From Maioricimonas rarisocia (GTDB taxonomy: Bacteria; Planctomycetota; Planctomycetia; Planctomycetales; Planctomycetaceae): 64,000 nt of DNA. Shown one piece after another: positions 28,757 to 38,658 of this stretch; positions within the stretch are counted from its first letter, which is position 1, and the number at the start of each line of letters is the position of its first letter. Both the position numbers and the translations under genes were made by a program. The stretch lies in NCBI RefSeq assembly GCF_007747795.1, contig NZ_CP036275.1:5138001-5202000 (forward strand), written 5' to 3'. The notes below the pieces were generated by a model. That model ran no database searches. It had not been told where the DNA came from and saw only the letters and a program-made list of their open reading frames with translations.

Positions 28757-29728
28757 TCACTTCACAGCTTCAATACTCTCGAGAGTCACGCCGTTGAGTC
28801 CGAAATTGTTCGGATTCGTGGCCGGGGGCTCCCAGGCCACGTCAAAGCCGCGGCCGCCGTCGATCGTGGCCATCTCCGGCGAGATGACGTGGCAGCCGGA
28901 CGGCCACACGTAATCGCCGCCGTCTCCCAGTTCGACCTTCAGCCACGCCAGGGGAACAGGGTCGCTGGCGGGACCACCAGAACGAAGGTTTTCGATGATC
29001 AAATCATCGCTGCCCCTGTGGAGTGTGAACTCTGCCGCGTCGCCGGCCACGCTATCAGTCACTGTCACGACATCCCGCTCGTTGCTGCCGTCGACGTTGA
29101 GCCTGCGGCCGGCCCACGAGTCCGTGATCGTGATCTCATTGCTGCCAACGACGTCGATGTCGTCATTGGCATGGCCGCCGTCAATAAGGATAGTGCTGTT
29201 GACGGTCTTGCCACCGGTGACTGACAGGTTTCCCTCGGCCCAGCATTCGGTCATCGAGATCCATCCGCCGACCACCACGATGTCACATCCATCTTTGGTG
29301 AACGTGTAGCAGTCCTCCATCTGGACTTGAACGGCCGCAACGAAAATGTCTTCACCGCGGTCGACAAACGCGAGACCGCGCAGGCGAACGTCGGCTCCGT
29401 CGGGAGGAGAGTTGTTGCCCTGTCCGAGTTGCACGATCAGATTGCGCCGCGGAATCGGGAAACTGACAGAGCGTCTTCCGTTGACGAGGGTCGGTACTTC
29501 GTCACCATTCGACAGCTCGCTCGGCAGACCAAAGATGCGGATCTCGTCCTGGACCTGCTGAATGACGATCCGGTTCTCGATCGGGTCCGTTTGAGGATTC
29601 CAGGGCTGGTGATCGATAATGAGATCGAGTCCGTCGTCCGAGAACGCTGCTGTGACGTGAGCCTGCGCAGACGAACTGACAAGCGCGGTCGAAGCAGCAA
29701 CGATGAGTCCAAAAGCAAGCTTTCGCAT
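28757..29728 (-). CDS. Secreted beta-rich protein of unknown function
   Basis: A 323-residue exported protein. Signal peptide residues 1-23 (LIVAASTALVSSSAQA-H). Start at 29728 is supported by GGAGAACC just upstream; a longer frame to 30049 runs back into the AraC gene. The sequence from about residue 170 on has short repeated units such as VVGSNEITITDSWAGRRLNVDGSNERDVVTVTDSVAGDAAEF, which suggests a beta-helix or stacked-strand fold. Acidic and Asn-rich, with a few Cys (CYTFTKDGCD). I do not recognise the family. It is downstream of the AraC gene on the same strand, but 211 bp away. Confidence 0.75.
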   Translation of the reverse strand: MRKLAFGLIVAASTALVSSSAQAHVTAAFSDDGLDLIIDHQPWNPQTDPIENRIVIQQVQDEIRIFGLPSELSNGDEVPTLVNGRRSVSFPIPRRNLIVQLGQGNNSPPDGADVRLRGLAFVDRGEDIFVAAVQVQMEDCYTFTKDGCDIVVVGGWISMTECWAEGNLSVTGGKTVNSTILIDGGHANDDIDVVGSNEITITDSWAGRRLNVDGSNERDVVTVTDSVAGDAAEFTLHRGSDDLIIENLRSGGPASDPVPLAWLKVELGDGGDYVWPSGCHVISPEMATIDGGRGFDVAWEPPATNPNNFGLNGVTLESIEAVK

Positions 29729-29939
29729 TTCCGGTTCTCCCAGTTGGATGACAGACGTGTTGATGGACGCCCGCACCTGCTGAAGCGCAGAAGCGTCCGT
29801 CATGTCACACGGGAAATTCCGTCTTCTCGCCCTGAGGAAGACAACGCATCGCGCCCCGGGCATGGCCTTCACCCGGACGGCTGGCTTGTACCCGACACCG
29901 GCAGGTACAGATGAATGTGAGGAGCGGCGACGCGGTTCT

Positions 29940-30680
29940 TCAGCGAAGGCTTCGCCTTGCGAGCCGGTACTCCCGCGGCGAGAGCCCCGTCGCCTTGCGA
30001 AACTGCCGCGTGAACGCGCTCTGGTCGGAGTATCCAGCTTCCTGCGCAATGGCTACCATCGCTCGATCCGTCTCCCTCAACAATCGCCGGGCCAGATCGA
30101 TCCGGACCTTCATCAGCCACTGGCCGGTCGTCAGTCCGAAGACCCGTCGCATCCGGCGGTCGAGCTGATAGCGGGACATCCCGGCGATTTCGGCCAGCTC
30201 CCCCACAGAGGGAGGAACCGAAAGATGCTCTTCCGCATGGCGGATCGCTTCCGCCACGTGCCGGTACTCGTCTGCTTCGTAGTCCGGCAGCTGCAGGTCC
30301 TTCGAGAAGCCAACCAGGCCCATGATGGCGCCTCCCTGTTCGTGAAGAGGCAACTTGGTCGTCACACACCACCCGACGTCGCCGGTGGCGTAGACGTGCA
30401 GCTCCAGCTGCGAGAGCAGCGGCTGACCCGACGCGATGACGCGCTGGTCCTGATCCGAGAAACGGTCTCCCAAGGGCGGAGGAAGCAACTGGCTTGCCGT
30501 TCGGCCGATCACGTCCTGCTTGTCGACAACACCACAGCGTGCAGCCAGAGTCCGGTTCACGACCAGGTACTCTCCCCGGCGGTTCTTGATGAAGTAGACG
30601 ATGTCGGGCAGGTGGTCAAACAGTTCTTCCCCCGTAAACGGCGTCTCGAGGCGGGAGAGGAATTCGTGCATCATGGGCAT
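29940..30680 (-). CDS. AraC family regulator with PAS sensor domain
   Basis: A 246-residue regulator. Residues about 15-125 are a PAS-like sensor (DHLPDIVYFIKNRRGEYLVVNRTLAARCG...VIGRTASQLLPP). Residues about 145-243 form the AraC double helix-turn-helix, ending in the signature AQEAGYSDQSAFTRQFRKATGLSPREYR. The gene is divergent from the deaminase-racemase-oxidase operon, with 158 bp between starts, and is probably its regulator. Most AraC proteins sense through a cupin domain; a PAS domain suggests a small ligand such as hydroxyproline or a product (inference). Confidence 0.88.
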   Translation of the reverse strand: MPMMHEFLSRLETPFTGEELFDHLPDIVYFIKNRRGEYLVVNRTLAARCGVVDKQDVIGRTASQLLPPPLGDRFSDQDQRVIASGQPLLSQLELHVYATGDVGWCVTTKLPLHEQGGAIMGLVGFSKDLQLPDYEADEYRHVAEAIRHAEEHLSVPPSVGELAEIAGMSRYQLDRRMRRVFGLTTGQWLMKVRIDLARRLLRETDRAMVAIAQEAGYSDQSAFTRQFRKATGLSPREYRLARRSLR

Positions 30681-30715
30681 GGCTCCGATTCGCGATTGTG
30701 CGCATTTTCAAGTCG

Positions 30716-30732
30716 GGCGTCCACGGGACGCC
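30716..30732. promoter_or_regulatory. Inverted repeat in the AraC/deaminase divergent region
   Basis: GGCGTCC-ACG-GGACGCC, a perfect 7-bp inverted repeat with a 3-nt centre. It lies 36 bp upstream of the AraC start and about 107 bp upstream of the deaminase start. Candidate operator or a 5'-UTR hairpin; AraC sites are more often direct repeats, so the link to this regulator is uncertain. Confidence 0.4.
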
Positions 30733-30838
30733 AAGACCGTTCGCCCCCGGGGCCGTAGACTGGATGCGACTCATCGGCGATGCTGTCGTCCCTGTGATGC
30801 AGAACCTTTGCCCTTCCCGATGCCGACTGGAGGAGACC

Positions 30839-31783
30839 GTGGACGCCGCAAGTATCTTTCAAGGCTGCATCCCCGCGCTGATGACACCGTGCACGGCCGA
30901 AGGCCGCCCCAGATTCGATGCACTCGTGGCGAAAGCCAGCGAGTTGATCGATGCAGGCATGCACGGAGTCGTGTACTGCGGATCGATGGGAGACTGGCCG
31001 CTGCTCTCGGACGCGCAGCGCCAGGAAGGGGTCCGGCTGCTCGTCGAGGCAGGAGTGCCGGTTGTCGTGGGAACCGGTGCTCAGAATCCCGCGCTCGCAG
31101 CGGCCCATGCGGCACATGCCCGGGAAGTCGGCGCCGCGGGCCTGATGGTCATTCCGCGCGTGCTGTCACGCGGAACGTCTCCGGCTGCCCAGAGGGCGCA
31201 CTTCGCGGGGATCCTGAAAGCAGCCGACGGTCTGCCAGCTGTCATCTACAACAGTCCGTACTACGGTTTCGAAACGAAGGCGGATCTGTTTTTCGATCTG
31301 CGAAGCGAGTATTCGAACCTGGTCGGCTTCAAGGAGTTTGGAGGAGCCGCATCGCTGACCTACGCAGCCGAACACATCACCAGCGGCGACCCGGATCTCT
31401 CGCTGATGGTGGGGGTCGATACGCAGGTGTATCACGGCATCGTCAACTGTGGCGCCGTTGGTGCCATCACGGGCGTCGGCAATGCCCTGCCTGGACCTGT
31501 GCTGCGACTGATGCAGCTGTGTCTGCAGGCGGCGACGGGGGACGGTGAGGCCAGACGGCTCGCGCAGGAACTGAACGAAGCTCTCTCGGTCCTCTCGAAA
31601 TACGACGAAGGCCCGGACCTGGTGCTGTACTACAAGCATCTGATGGTTCTCGAAGGAAACGCGGAATACGCACATCACTTCAATCCGTCGGATGCCCTCA
31701 GTCCGTCGCAGCGGGCCTTTCTGGAGGACCAGTGGCGGCTCTTCCGCAGCTGGTGGGACGCCTGGCCGGGGAGAGAGGCATGA
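30839..31783 (+). CDS. DHDPS-family lyase, probable pyrroline-4-hydroxy-2-carboxylate deaminase
   Basis: A 314-residue class I aldolase-type enzyme. The Schiff-base lysine is K165 in GFKEFGG and the catalytic tyrosine Y137 in YNSPYYGF; both match dihydrodipicolinate synthase spacing. The VVYCGSMGDWPLL region replaces the usual GTTGE motif, as in members found beside proline racemases. Next to a racemase and an FAD oxidase it most likely converts 1-pyrroline-4-hydroxy-2-carboxylate to 2-oxoglutarate semialdehyde in hydroxyproline degradation (inference from context). I chose GTG at 30839 with AGGAG just upstream; an upstream frame to 30698 lacks family similarity. Overlaps the next gene by ATGA. 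Confidence 0.82.
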   Translation: MDAASIFQGCIPALMTPCTAEGRPRFDALVAKASELIDAGMHGVVYCGSMGDWPLLSDAQRQEGVRLLVEAGVPVVVGTGAQNPALAAAHAAHAREVGAAGLMVIPRVLSRGTSPAAQRAHFAGILKAADGLPAVIYNSPYYGFETKADLFFDLRSEYSNLVGFKEFGGAASLTYAAEHITSGDPDLSLMVGVDTQVYHGIVNCGAVGAITGVGNALPGPVLRLMQLCLQAATGDGEARRLAQELNEALSVLSKYDEGPDLVLYYKHLMVLEGNAEYAHHFNPSDALSPSQRAFLEDQWRLFRSWWDAWPGREA

Positions 31784-32739
31784 GCTCTGGGCAAAGCGAC
31801 ATCCGCTATATCGATTCCCACACCGAAGGAGAACCGACTCGCGTCATCGTGGAGGGCGGGCCGGACCTCGGCCGCGGCTCGCTCGGCGAGCGGCTCGGAC
31901 GGTTCCGCGAATCGGCCGACCAGTTTCGACAGGCGGTCATCATCGAGCCGCGTGGGTGGGACGCGGTCGTCGGTGCGCTGATCTGCGAACCGACCGATGC
32001 ATCATGTGCGGCGGGGGTGATCTTCTTTAACAACACCGGCTACCTCGGCATGTGTGGCCACGGCGCAATCGGTCTGGCCGTGACGCTGCATTACCTCGGG
32101 CGGACCGGCCTGGGAAAGCAGCGTCTCGAGACGCCGGTGGGCGTCGTCGAGGTCGACCTGCTCAGTCCGCACGAGGTCGCGATCGAGAATGTCCCCAGCT
32201 ACCGGCTGCATTCTCGTGTGACCGTCGAGGTGGATGGGCTCGGCAGCGTCACCGGTGATGTCGCGTGGGGAGGCAACTGGTTCTTTCTCGTCGGTGAGAG
32301 TCCGGTGCCGCTGGTTGCAGAGAATGTGGACCAGCTCTCACACGCTGCGAAGCGCATCAAACTGGCTCTCATCCGCGAGAGAATTACCGGCGCGGAGGGA
32401 GCCGAGATCGACCACATCGAGTTCTTCGGACCGCCCGGCTCGCCGAATGCGCACAGCCGGAACTTCGTGCTCTGCCCGGGAGACGCGTACGACCGGTCCC
32501 CCTGTGGGACCGGCACCAGTGCGAAGCTCGCCTGCCTGGCCGCGGACGGAATCCTTCAGCCCGGCGTGCCATGGATCCAGGAGAGCATCATCGGCAGCCG
32601 CTTCTCGGCAACTTACAGACTCGACGAGGCAGGGCGGATTGTCCCGAGGATTACCGGCCGAGCGTACGTCTGTGCCGAGGGGACACTGATCCAGCAACCG
32701 GACGATCCGTTCCGACATGGCATCCAGGCTCTGACATGA
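31780..32739 (+). CDS. Proline racemase family protein, probable 4-hydroxyproline 2-epimerase
   Basis: A 319-residue cofactor-independent epimerase. Both catalytic cysteines are present: C92 in MCGHGAIG and C242 in SPCGTGTSAK. A pair of Cys indicates racemase/epimerase rather than trans-3-hydroxyproline dehydratase, where the first Cys is Ser or Thr. N-terminal IDSHTEGEPTRV is a family hallmark. The start ATG overlaps the previous stop, and its own stop overlaps the next start (ATGA both times), so the three enzymes are translationally coupled. Proposed reaction: trans-4-hydroxy-L-proline to cis-4-hydroxy-D-proline. Proline racemase activity is the main alternative. Confidence 0.9.
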   Translation: MSSGQSDIRYIDSHTEGEPTRVIVEGGPDLGRGSLGERLGRFRESADQFRQAVIIEPRGWDAVVGALICEPTDASCAAGVIFFNNTGYLGMCGHGAIGLAVTLHYLGRTGLGKQRLETPVGVVEVDLLSPHEVAIENVPSYRLHSRVTVEVDGLGSVTGDVAWGGNWFFLVGESPVPLVAENVDQLSHAAKRIKLALIRERITGAEGAEIDHIEFFGPPGSPNAHSRNFVLCPGDAYDRSPCGTGTSAKLACLAADGILQPGVPWIQESIIGSRFSATYRLDEAGRIVPRITGRAYVCAEGTLIQQPDDPFRHGIQALT

Positions 32740-33998
32740 CGTCCAGCAATCGGAACGAGAGTGCGATCGTTGTCGGCGCGGGGATTGTCGGCATCGCCTG
32801 CGCTCACTATCTCCGCACAGCGGGTCTGGAGGTCACGGTCATTGACAGGGGAACGGTGGCCGGTGCCTGTTCGCATGGCAACTGCGGATACATCTGCCCG
32901 AGCCATATTCCTCCACTGACCGAACCGGGTGCCGTTCGGATTGCACTCAAGTCGCTGTTCAATCCACGATCCCCGTTTCGCGTCAAACCCAGCCTGAGCC
33001 CGGCGCTGTGGAACTGGATGTGGCAGTTCGCACGCCGTTGCAATCATCGTCAGGTCCTCACAGCCGGCCGCAATCTGCAATCGATCCTCGACGCGTCGAT
33101 GCAGGAGTATCACCGGCTGATTCCGGAACAGTCACTTGACTGCGAATGGAAAGAGGACGGGCTGTTGTACGTCTTCCGCACGCAGCAGGGCTTGAGTGCG
33201 TTCGCCGAAACCGACCGCATGCTGTCCGAACATTTCGGTGTCGCGGCGACACGCATTGCAGGCAACGAGCTGCCAGCGTTGGACAAGGGCCTGAGGGAGG
33301 GACTGGCGGGAGCGTTTCATTATCCCGGCGATACGTCTGTCCGTCCCGATCTGCTGAACCGGGAATGGGCAGCCCGACTGCGAGACGAGGGCGTGCGTTT
33401 TCTCGAAGGCTGCGAACTGGAAGCGATCCGGAAGTCGGAAGACCGGATCACCGGTCTGGCAACCTCGCAGGGGGACCTGGAGGCGGACAGCTACATCTTC
33501 GCGATGGGTGCGTGGAGCACTCGCTGGTCGGAGCAGCTGCAGTGCCGTATTCCGATTCAGCCCGGCAAGGGGTACTCCGTCACGATGGAGCGGCCGGAGA
33601 ACGCCCCGCGTTACCCGATGCTCTTCCCGGAACACAAGGTCGGAGTCTCGCCCTTTGAGCAGGGTTTGCGACTCGGATCGATGATGGAGTTCGCAGGATA
33701 CGACACTTCGATTCCCGAGCAGCGGATACAGCAGCTTCGCGACTCGGCCCGGCCGTACCTGATCGCTGCGGTCGATGGCGAGGCCCGGGAAACGTGGTAT
33801 GGCTGGCGTCCCATGACGTGGGACAGCCTGCCGGTCATCGGCCGGACGCCCGCGCTCGAGAACGCCTGGCTCGCGACCGGTCACAACATGCTGGGTTTGA
33901 GCCTCGCCCCCTCCACGGGGCGAATGATCGCCGAAATGGTGACCGGCGAGACGACTCACATTGATGCCTCAGCATTCAGTCCGACGCGGTTCAAGTAG
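32736..33998 (+). CDS. FAD-dependent D-amino acid (D-hydroxyproline) oxidoreductase
   Basis: A 420-residue DAO-family flavoprotein. N-terminal FAD fold IVVGAGIVGIACAHYL (G14, G16, G19) and a second signature CSHGNCGYICPSH typical of DadA-like D-amino acid dehydrogenases. The C-terminus has WYGWRPMTWDSLPVIGRTP and ATGHNMLGLSLAPSTGRMIAE, closing the FAD site. In this operon it most likely oxidises cis-4-hydroxy-D-proline to the pyrroline used by the first gene. No dedicated semialdehyde dehydrogenase is present nearby, so the last step must be encoded elsewhere. The ATG at 32736 overlaps the racemase stop by 4 bp. Confidence 0.9.
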   Translation: MTSSNRNESAIVVGAGIVGIACAHYLRTAGLEVTVIDRGTVAGACSHGNCGYICPSHIPPLTEPGAVRIALKSLFNPRSPFRVKPSLSPALWNWMWQFARRCNHRQVLTAGRNLQSILDASMQEYHRLIPEQSLDCEWKEDGLLYVFRTQQGLSAFAETDRMLSEHFGVAATRIAGNELPALDKGLREGLAGAFHYPGDTSVRPDLLNREWAARLRDEGVRFLEGCELEAIRKSEDRITGLATSQGDLEADSYIFAMGAWSTRWSEQLQCRIPIQPGKGYSVTMERPENAPRYPMLFPEHKVGVSPFEQGLRLGSMMEFAGYDTSIPEQRIQQLRDSARPYLIAAVDGEARETWYGWRPMTWDSLPVIGRTPALENAWLATGHNMLGLSLAPSTGRMIAEMVTGETTHIDASAFSPTRFK

Positions 33999-34054
33999 AA
34001 CACTTCCTCGCCCCTCGTCAGTCGCACGTGGTGACGCGTCGGCGCAGGTTCGTC

Positions 34055-35635
34055 CTACTTCAGCTCTTTCCTGAGCGGTTCATCTACGATGAACGCCTCC
34101 GGAAAGTCGGCCGCTTCGACTCCGCCGCGATCACGCAGCCGCTTGTTCTGCTGCCGTCCACGGGGCGGGTTCAGGGGGATCTGCATGCCCCCCAGTTCTT
34201 CCATCATCGTGTAGAGGCGGTCCTGCATCTCCTTCGCCGTTTTGGCGTACTTCGGCTCGTGGATGAGGTTCTTCTGCTCCATCGGATCGGCCTGAATGTC
34301 GAACAGCTCATCCGTGTCCCACAGCCCGTAATACGTCGTGTACTTGAAGCGGTCACCACGCAGCGAGAAGTGTGTCGGGGTCTGTGGATAGTTCTGTTCC
34401 CAGTAGTAGACGTACAGAAAGTAGTCCCGCCACGGAACGGACCTGCCCTGAGCCAGCGGCAGGAAGCTCTGTCCGTCCATGTGCGGCGGCTTCTTCAGGC
34501 CCATCGCCTGCATGACCGTCGGGGCGATGTCGATATTGGCCACGACCTCGTCGACGACGGTTTCCCCTTCGATGATTGCGGGACACTGCATGAGCATGGG
34601 AACGCGGCTGGAAGTCTCGTACGCGACCCGTTTGTCGATCAGCCCGTACTCGCCAAACATGTACCCGTTGTCACCCATGTAGATGACCAGCGTGTCATCA
34701 TGGATGCCCATCTTCTTCAGCTGTTCCATGACGGCACCGATGCTGTCGTCGACGGAGCGAAGCGCTTCGCAGTAGCTCTTGTAGAGAGCCTCGACGCTCT
34801 CGCCGGAATGCAGAGGAAAGTCCATGCCGTGCCAGCTGTTCCGCTGGTCGAGCAGCCACCGCGGCCGGTTCCCGAGATTGTTCGTGTGCCGTTCGCTCGA
34901 CGGCGGAAGCTCGAACGGCTCGTCAGCGAGCGTGTCCCTGTACTTCGGCTCCGGTGTAAACGGTCCGTGCACCGCCTTGTGAGACAGGTACAGGAAGAAC
35001 GGCCTGTCGCTGTCGGCCTGCTGCTCGAGAAACTCGACCGCCTTCTCCGTCAGATGCCTGGTGATGTAGCCGTCCTGCGGCACCCGCTTGCCGTTGTCGT
35101 TGAGGGTGTACCGGTCGTTTGGCGGATAGTAGTTCCCTTGCCCCCTGAAGCTGAACCAGTAGTCGAATCCGGGTCGGGGCTCGTCGCTCGCGTGTCCCAT
35201 GTGCCACTTGCCGATAAACCCGGTCGTGTAGCCCGCCTGCTGCAGATACTGCGGAAAGAACAGCGTCCCTTCGGGCACCAGTCGCTGGTTGTCGATCACC
35301 CGGTGGCGGAACGTGTACAGCCCGGTGAGGATTGAGGCTCGACTGGGAGAGCAGAGAGACGTGGTAACGAACGCATTCTTCAGGTGGGCCCCGTTCTTCG
35401 CCATCGCATCCATGTGAGGCGTTTTCGCGAATGGATGCCCCATAAAGCTCATTGCGTCGTAGCGATGATCGTCCGACAGGATGAAGACGACGTTTCGCGG
35501 CGTGGCTCCCTCGATTCGTTCGGGACGGACTGACTCCGGAACGGGAACGACATCCGCCGTTGCTGTGGTCGCCAGGACCAGTGCGGAGACGAGCCCAGGA
35601 AGCGTGGAGGTAAATCGGTTCATGGTGAAGCTCAT
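34055..35635 (-). CDS. Secreted sulfatase (CSPSR)
   Basis: A 526-residue sulfatase. Signal peptide with cleavage near ATA-D (residues 24-28). Active site: RNVVFILSDDHRYDAMSF (metal-binding DD), maturation site C95-S-P-S-R, GKWHMGH, and YMGDNGYMFGEYGL. A CxPxR site means it needs formylglycine-generating enzyme, not visible here. The C-terminus (DLFDIQADPMEQKNLIHEP) is the typical sulfatase tail. A second ATG at 35623 is possible; neither start has a good ribosome site. It lies 87 bp downstream of the next sulfatase on the same strand, and together with it and the third forms a three-sulfatase cluster. Confidence 0.92.
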   Translation of the reverse strand: MSFTMNRFTSTLPGLVSALVLATTATADVVPVPESVRPERIEGATPRNVVFILSDDHRYDAMSFMGHPFAKTPHMDAMAKNGAHLKNAFVTTSLCSPSRASILTGLYTFRHRVIDNQRLVPEGTLFFPQYLQQAGYTTGFIGKWHMGHASDEPRPGFDYWFSFRGQGNYYPPNDRYTLNDNGKRVPQDGYITRHLTEKAVEFLEQQADSDRPFFLYLSHKAVHGPFTPEPKYRDTLADEPFELPPSSERHTNNLGNRPRWLLDQRNSWHGMDFPLHSGESVEALYKSYCEALRSVDDSIGAVMEQLKKMGIHDDTLVIYMGDNGYMFGEYGLIDKRVAYETSSRVPMLMQCPAIIEGETVVDEVVANIDIAPTVMQAMGLKKPPHMDGQSFLPLAQGRSVPWRDYFLYVYYWEQNYPQTPTHFSLRGDRFKYTTYYGLWDTDELFDIQADPMEQKNLIHEPKYAKTAKEMQDRLYTMMEELGGMQIPLNPPRGRQQNKRLRDRGGVEAADFPEAFIVDEPLRKELK

Positions 35636-35722
35636 TGGAAGTTGACTGCCATCCGGTATTCCTGCAGCACCGCAGAGATTGAAGGAGGCACAGCTCGGGA
35701 TAAACTTCGGCCGGCTCGCTGG

Positions 35723-37180
35723 CTATCGCTTCGGCTGCCGACCGGTCCGCCGCCGCAACCAGTTCTGATACTCCGGACGGGACTGCCAGTCCTTCAGGTA
35801 CGGTTCGTATTCCGGGATGTCGTGCCAGAAGCGGCCGTGGGGTCCTTCGCGTGTGACGCGGCCTTCGGGATAGTCCGCGCCCTCCTGGCTTCGCTCGATC
35901 GTCGCCACCGCTGCTTCCAGCGCCGCCTGCAGTCGCCTGGCATCTTCCGGGCGTTCTGCAAACAGGTCGTGTGATTCCGTCCTGTCCGCCTCGAGGTCGA
36001 ACAGCAGGTACTTCCCGCTGCCGACTCGTTCAGTGACGATCTTCAGGTCGTTGTCGATCAGGGCCGCGCCGTTCTGAAAACGGAACGGAATGGGCCTGCT
36101 GCGGCGGCCGATCTCCGCATTCAGCAGCGGTTCGAGACTGATGCCGTCAACGACCTCGAGCATCGAATCCCGCGGCAGGCCGAGAATGTCGACAATCGTC
36201 GGAAAGATGTCCACCGTCGAGGCGGGAAACTCCGTGACACGGGGCTGAACCTTCGCCGGCCACTCGATGATCCCCGGCACACGGATGCCCCCTTCCCACA
36301 GGCTTCCCTTGTTGCCGCGAAGGCCGCCGACCGAATCATGCCCGACGCCCTTCAGCCCGCCGTTGTCGCTGCAGAACCAGACGAACGTGTTTTCGTGAAT
36401 GCCCAGATCTTTCAGTCCACCGCGCAACGTCCCGATGCTGCGATCCATCGCGACCAGTTCGCCGTGATGATGAGCCGACCTCTCGCTCTCGCCATCGATC
36501 TGATCCGCTTCGCTTGCCACAAACGGGCTGTGCGGCGACCCGTACCAGATGACGGTCAGGAAGGACCGGTCGTCCTCCGTGGCGGCCGCGATGAACTCGA
36601 GCGCTTCGTCGACGATGATCTCGGAAGAATCGCCTTCAAACTCTTCGAACTCTCCCATCCGGCTCATGACAGGGTTCATGTCGAAGAAGTTGGTGACGGT
36701 CAGCCACTGTTCGAAGCCGAAGTGCCCCGGATGGTGTGGATCGGTCGCGAGGACCGGCACTCCCGGGCCGCGGATCCCGTTGAGATGCCACTTCCCGAAG
36801 TGGCCGGTCGCGTAGCCGGCTTTCTGGAGTGCCTGCGCAATGGTCCGCTCCTGTCGATGCAGGGCATAGCCGTGAGAAAGCACACCGGTCCGGTTGTGAG
36901 TCCTTCCGGTCAGCACGCTGGCCCGCGTCGGCGAACAGACCGGGCCGGCCGCATAGAATCGGTCGAATCGCAACCCGTTCGCAGCCATTGCGTCCAGGTG
37001 GGGCGTCTCGAGAATCGGGTGATTGTTATAGCCGGTCTGCCCCCAGCCCTGATCATCCGCCATCACCAGGATGATGTTCGGCCGCTCGGTTGCGAGCGCC
37101 GACTGTCCGGTCGCGAAGAGCGTCAGAAGAAGCAGCACGGCCGCCAGCGTTGGACGTTGCATTTCCGGAATGCCTTTCAT
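35723..37180 (-). CDS. Secreted sulfatase (CSPTR)
   Basis: A 485-residue sulfatase. Signal peptide about 1-30 ([16 protein letters not shown]). Motifs: [21 protein letters not shown] with DD metal ligands, maturation site C82-[14 protein letters not shown] and [11 protein letters not shown]. Its start codon overlaps the stop of the upstream sulfatase (ATGA at 37177-37180), so the two are translationally coupled. Arylsulfatase A-like; the HPHLDAM/GYNN arrangement is common in planctomycete enzymes. Substrate cannot be inferred. The C-terminus ends in a basic [12 protein letters not shown] tail. Confidence 0.92.
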   Translation of the reverse strand: MKGIPEMQRPTLAAVLLLLTLFATGQSALATERPNIILVMADDQGWGQTGYNNHPILETPHLDAMAANGLRFDRFYAAGPVCSPTRASVLTGRTHNRTGVLSHGYALHRQERTIAQALQKAGYATGHFGKWHLNGIRGPGVPVLATDPHHPGHFGFEQWLTVTNFFDMNPVMSRMGEFEEFEGDSSEIIVDEALEFIAAATEDDRSFLTVIWYGSPHSPFVASEADQIDGESERSAHHHGELVAMDRSIGTLRGGLKDLGIHENTFVWFCSDNGGLKGVGHDSVGGLRGNKGSLWEGGIRVPGIIEWPAKVQPRVTEFPASTVDIFPTIVDILGLPRDSMLEVVDGISLEPLLNAEIGRRSRPIPFRFQNGAALIDNDLKIVTERVGSGKYLLFDLEADRTESHDLFAERPEDARRLQAALEAAVATIERSQEGADYPEGRVTREGPHGRFWHDIPEYEPYLKDWQSRPEYQNWLRRRTGRQPKR

Positions 37181-38658
37181 TCTGAGTCACCACCGTCTTC
37201 TGCCGAAGCGAACGCCCAGCCGTGGCCATGGGGGATGATTGGCCGACCGGCACGAACGGTCGGGACTTCGGCAAGCGGAGCAAGGGTTTCTGCCCATTCC
37301 GCATGCCGTGCCGCCAGCTGCCGGACGATCTCCGGGTGCGCTTCCGCGACATCCTGTTCTTCGCGCGGATCTGGCACGAGATCGAACAACTGCCAGCGGT
37401 CCTTCGCGTACTTGCGGTAGAGCCGCCAGTTCTTCCAGCGGACGGCAATCAGATGCCGCCGTGGTGCGTCATCCGGCTGGTTGTTCAGCCAGAACAGGTA
37501 CTCGTGTGCAGCACCGTCCTTCTCCCCGGTCAGATAGGGGATCAGGTCGACACCATCACAGTGATCAGGGATTGTGTCGGAAGTCAGAGATGCGATCGTG
37601 GAATAGAAGTCGAAGTTGGCGATCAGTCCGTGGTATTCTTTCCCCTCCGGGAGCGTTCCAGGCATCGAGAAGATCGTGGGGACGCGCACCCAGCCTTCCT
37701 TCTGCGTCCCCTGTCCCTTTCCGCCGGCGTACGGACTGGAGGAGCCCTCCTCGCCAGGGTTGGCTCCGTTATCGCTGGAGAAAATGACGAGCGTGTTCCG
37801 ACGCAGACCGTGCTTCTGCAGCACATCCAGCAGCTTCCCCACCTGATCGTCCACGGAGACGATTGCTCCGGTCAGCTTTCGGCGCTTGCCCCGGGCCTGC
37901 GTCCGGTTAGAGAGGGAGCCAGGGACTTCGGTGTTGAACGAGTGTACGGCGTGAGGTGACCAGTAGAGGAAGAACGGCTCCTCGTGGTGACGGTCGATAA
38001 AGTCGACGACCATGTCGCCGTCGTAATCGGTCAGCCACTGCGTCTCACCTTCTGCATTGATGCAGAAATACTTCGAGTTGCCGTTCTTCTTCGCGATGTG
38101 CTTCTGCAGTTCTTTCGAAGCGTCGGCGAGTTCGGCGCTGGTATACCGTCTGGGCGGCGGGACTTTCGCGACTTGGGTGAAGCCGACTGCGAGCGGCCCC
38201 TGCCGTTTCGTCCCGATGTCCCACTTGCCGATCTGGCCGGTCGCGTAGCCCTGGTCGCGCAGGAACGCGGCCAGCGTCGGCCGGTCCTCGGGAATCGGAA
38301 GCCCGCGGGACATGCCGTACTTGCCGAAGCGCTGGGCGTACTGCCCCATCATCAGGCTGCAGCGGCTGGGACAGCAGGGGGGATTGGTGATGTACGAGGC
38401 GGTGCACCGGACGCCTTCCGCTGCCAGTCGATCAATGTTAAGAGTTGGAATGTCTTCGCTGCCGTAGCACCCCAGGTCGCCGTAACCCAGATCGTCAATG
38501 TAGATGAGGACGACGTTCGGCTGCTCGCTGTCCGCCGCGTTGTCGGCAGCGTCCGTCCTGCCGGAAACTGCAACCATCGCGAGGAACATGAGCATGAAGG
38601 ACGTCGGTCGCAGCACGCGTGACGTCAACGGCAGGCCCCGGTTTCGTGTGTGCACCAT
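37177..38658 (-). CDS. Secreted sulfatase with GKWDIG variant
   Basis: A 493-residue sulfatase. I chose ATG at 38658, which has AGAGGA upstream; the frame extends to 38760 but the extra residues are basic and not a signal peptide. Signal peptide about 1-38. Motifs: [19 protein letters not shown], maturation site C95-C-P-S-R, and [10 protein letters not shown]. The usual GKWHLG reads GKWDIG here, so the active-site His seems replaced by Asp; either substrate handling differs or another His substitutes. First gene of the coupled sulfatase pair. Confidence 0.88.
   Translation of the reverse strand: MVHTRNRGLPLTSRVLRPTSFMLMFLAMVAVSGRTDAADNAADSEQPNVVLIYIDDLGYGDLGCYGSEDIPTLNIDRLAAEGVRCTASYITNPPCCPSRCSLMMGQYAQRFGKYGMSRGLPIPEDRPTLAAFLRDQGYATGQIGKWDIGTKRQGPLAVGFTQVAKVPPPRRYTSAELADASKELQKHIAKKNGNSKYFCINAEGETQWLTDYDGDMVVDFIDRHHEEPFFLYWSPHAVHSFNTEVPGSLSNRTQARGKRRKLTGAIVSVDDQVGKLLDVLQKHGLRRNTLVIFSSDNGANPGEEGSSSPYAGGKGQGTQKEGWVRVPTIFSMPGTLPEGKEYHGLIANFDFYSTIASLTSDTIPDHCDGVDLIPYLTGEKDGAAHEYLFWLNNQPDDAPRRHLIAVRWKNWRLYRKYAKDRWQLFDLVPDPREEQDVAEAHPEIVRQLAARHAEWAETLAPLAEVPTVRAGRPIIPHGHGWAFASAEDGGDSE

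Noticed and set aside
34028-35335. 435-codon open frame on the plus strand
   Set aside because: Antisense of a complete sulfatase with the CSPSR motif.
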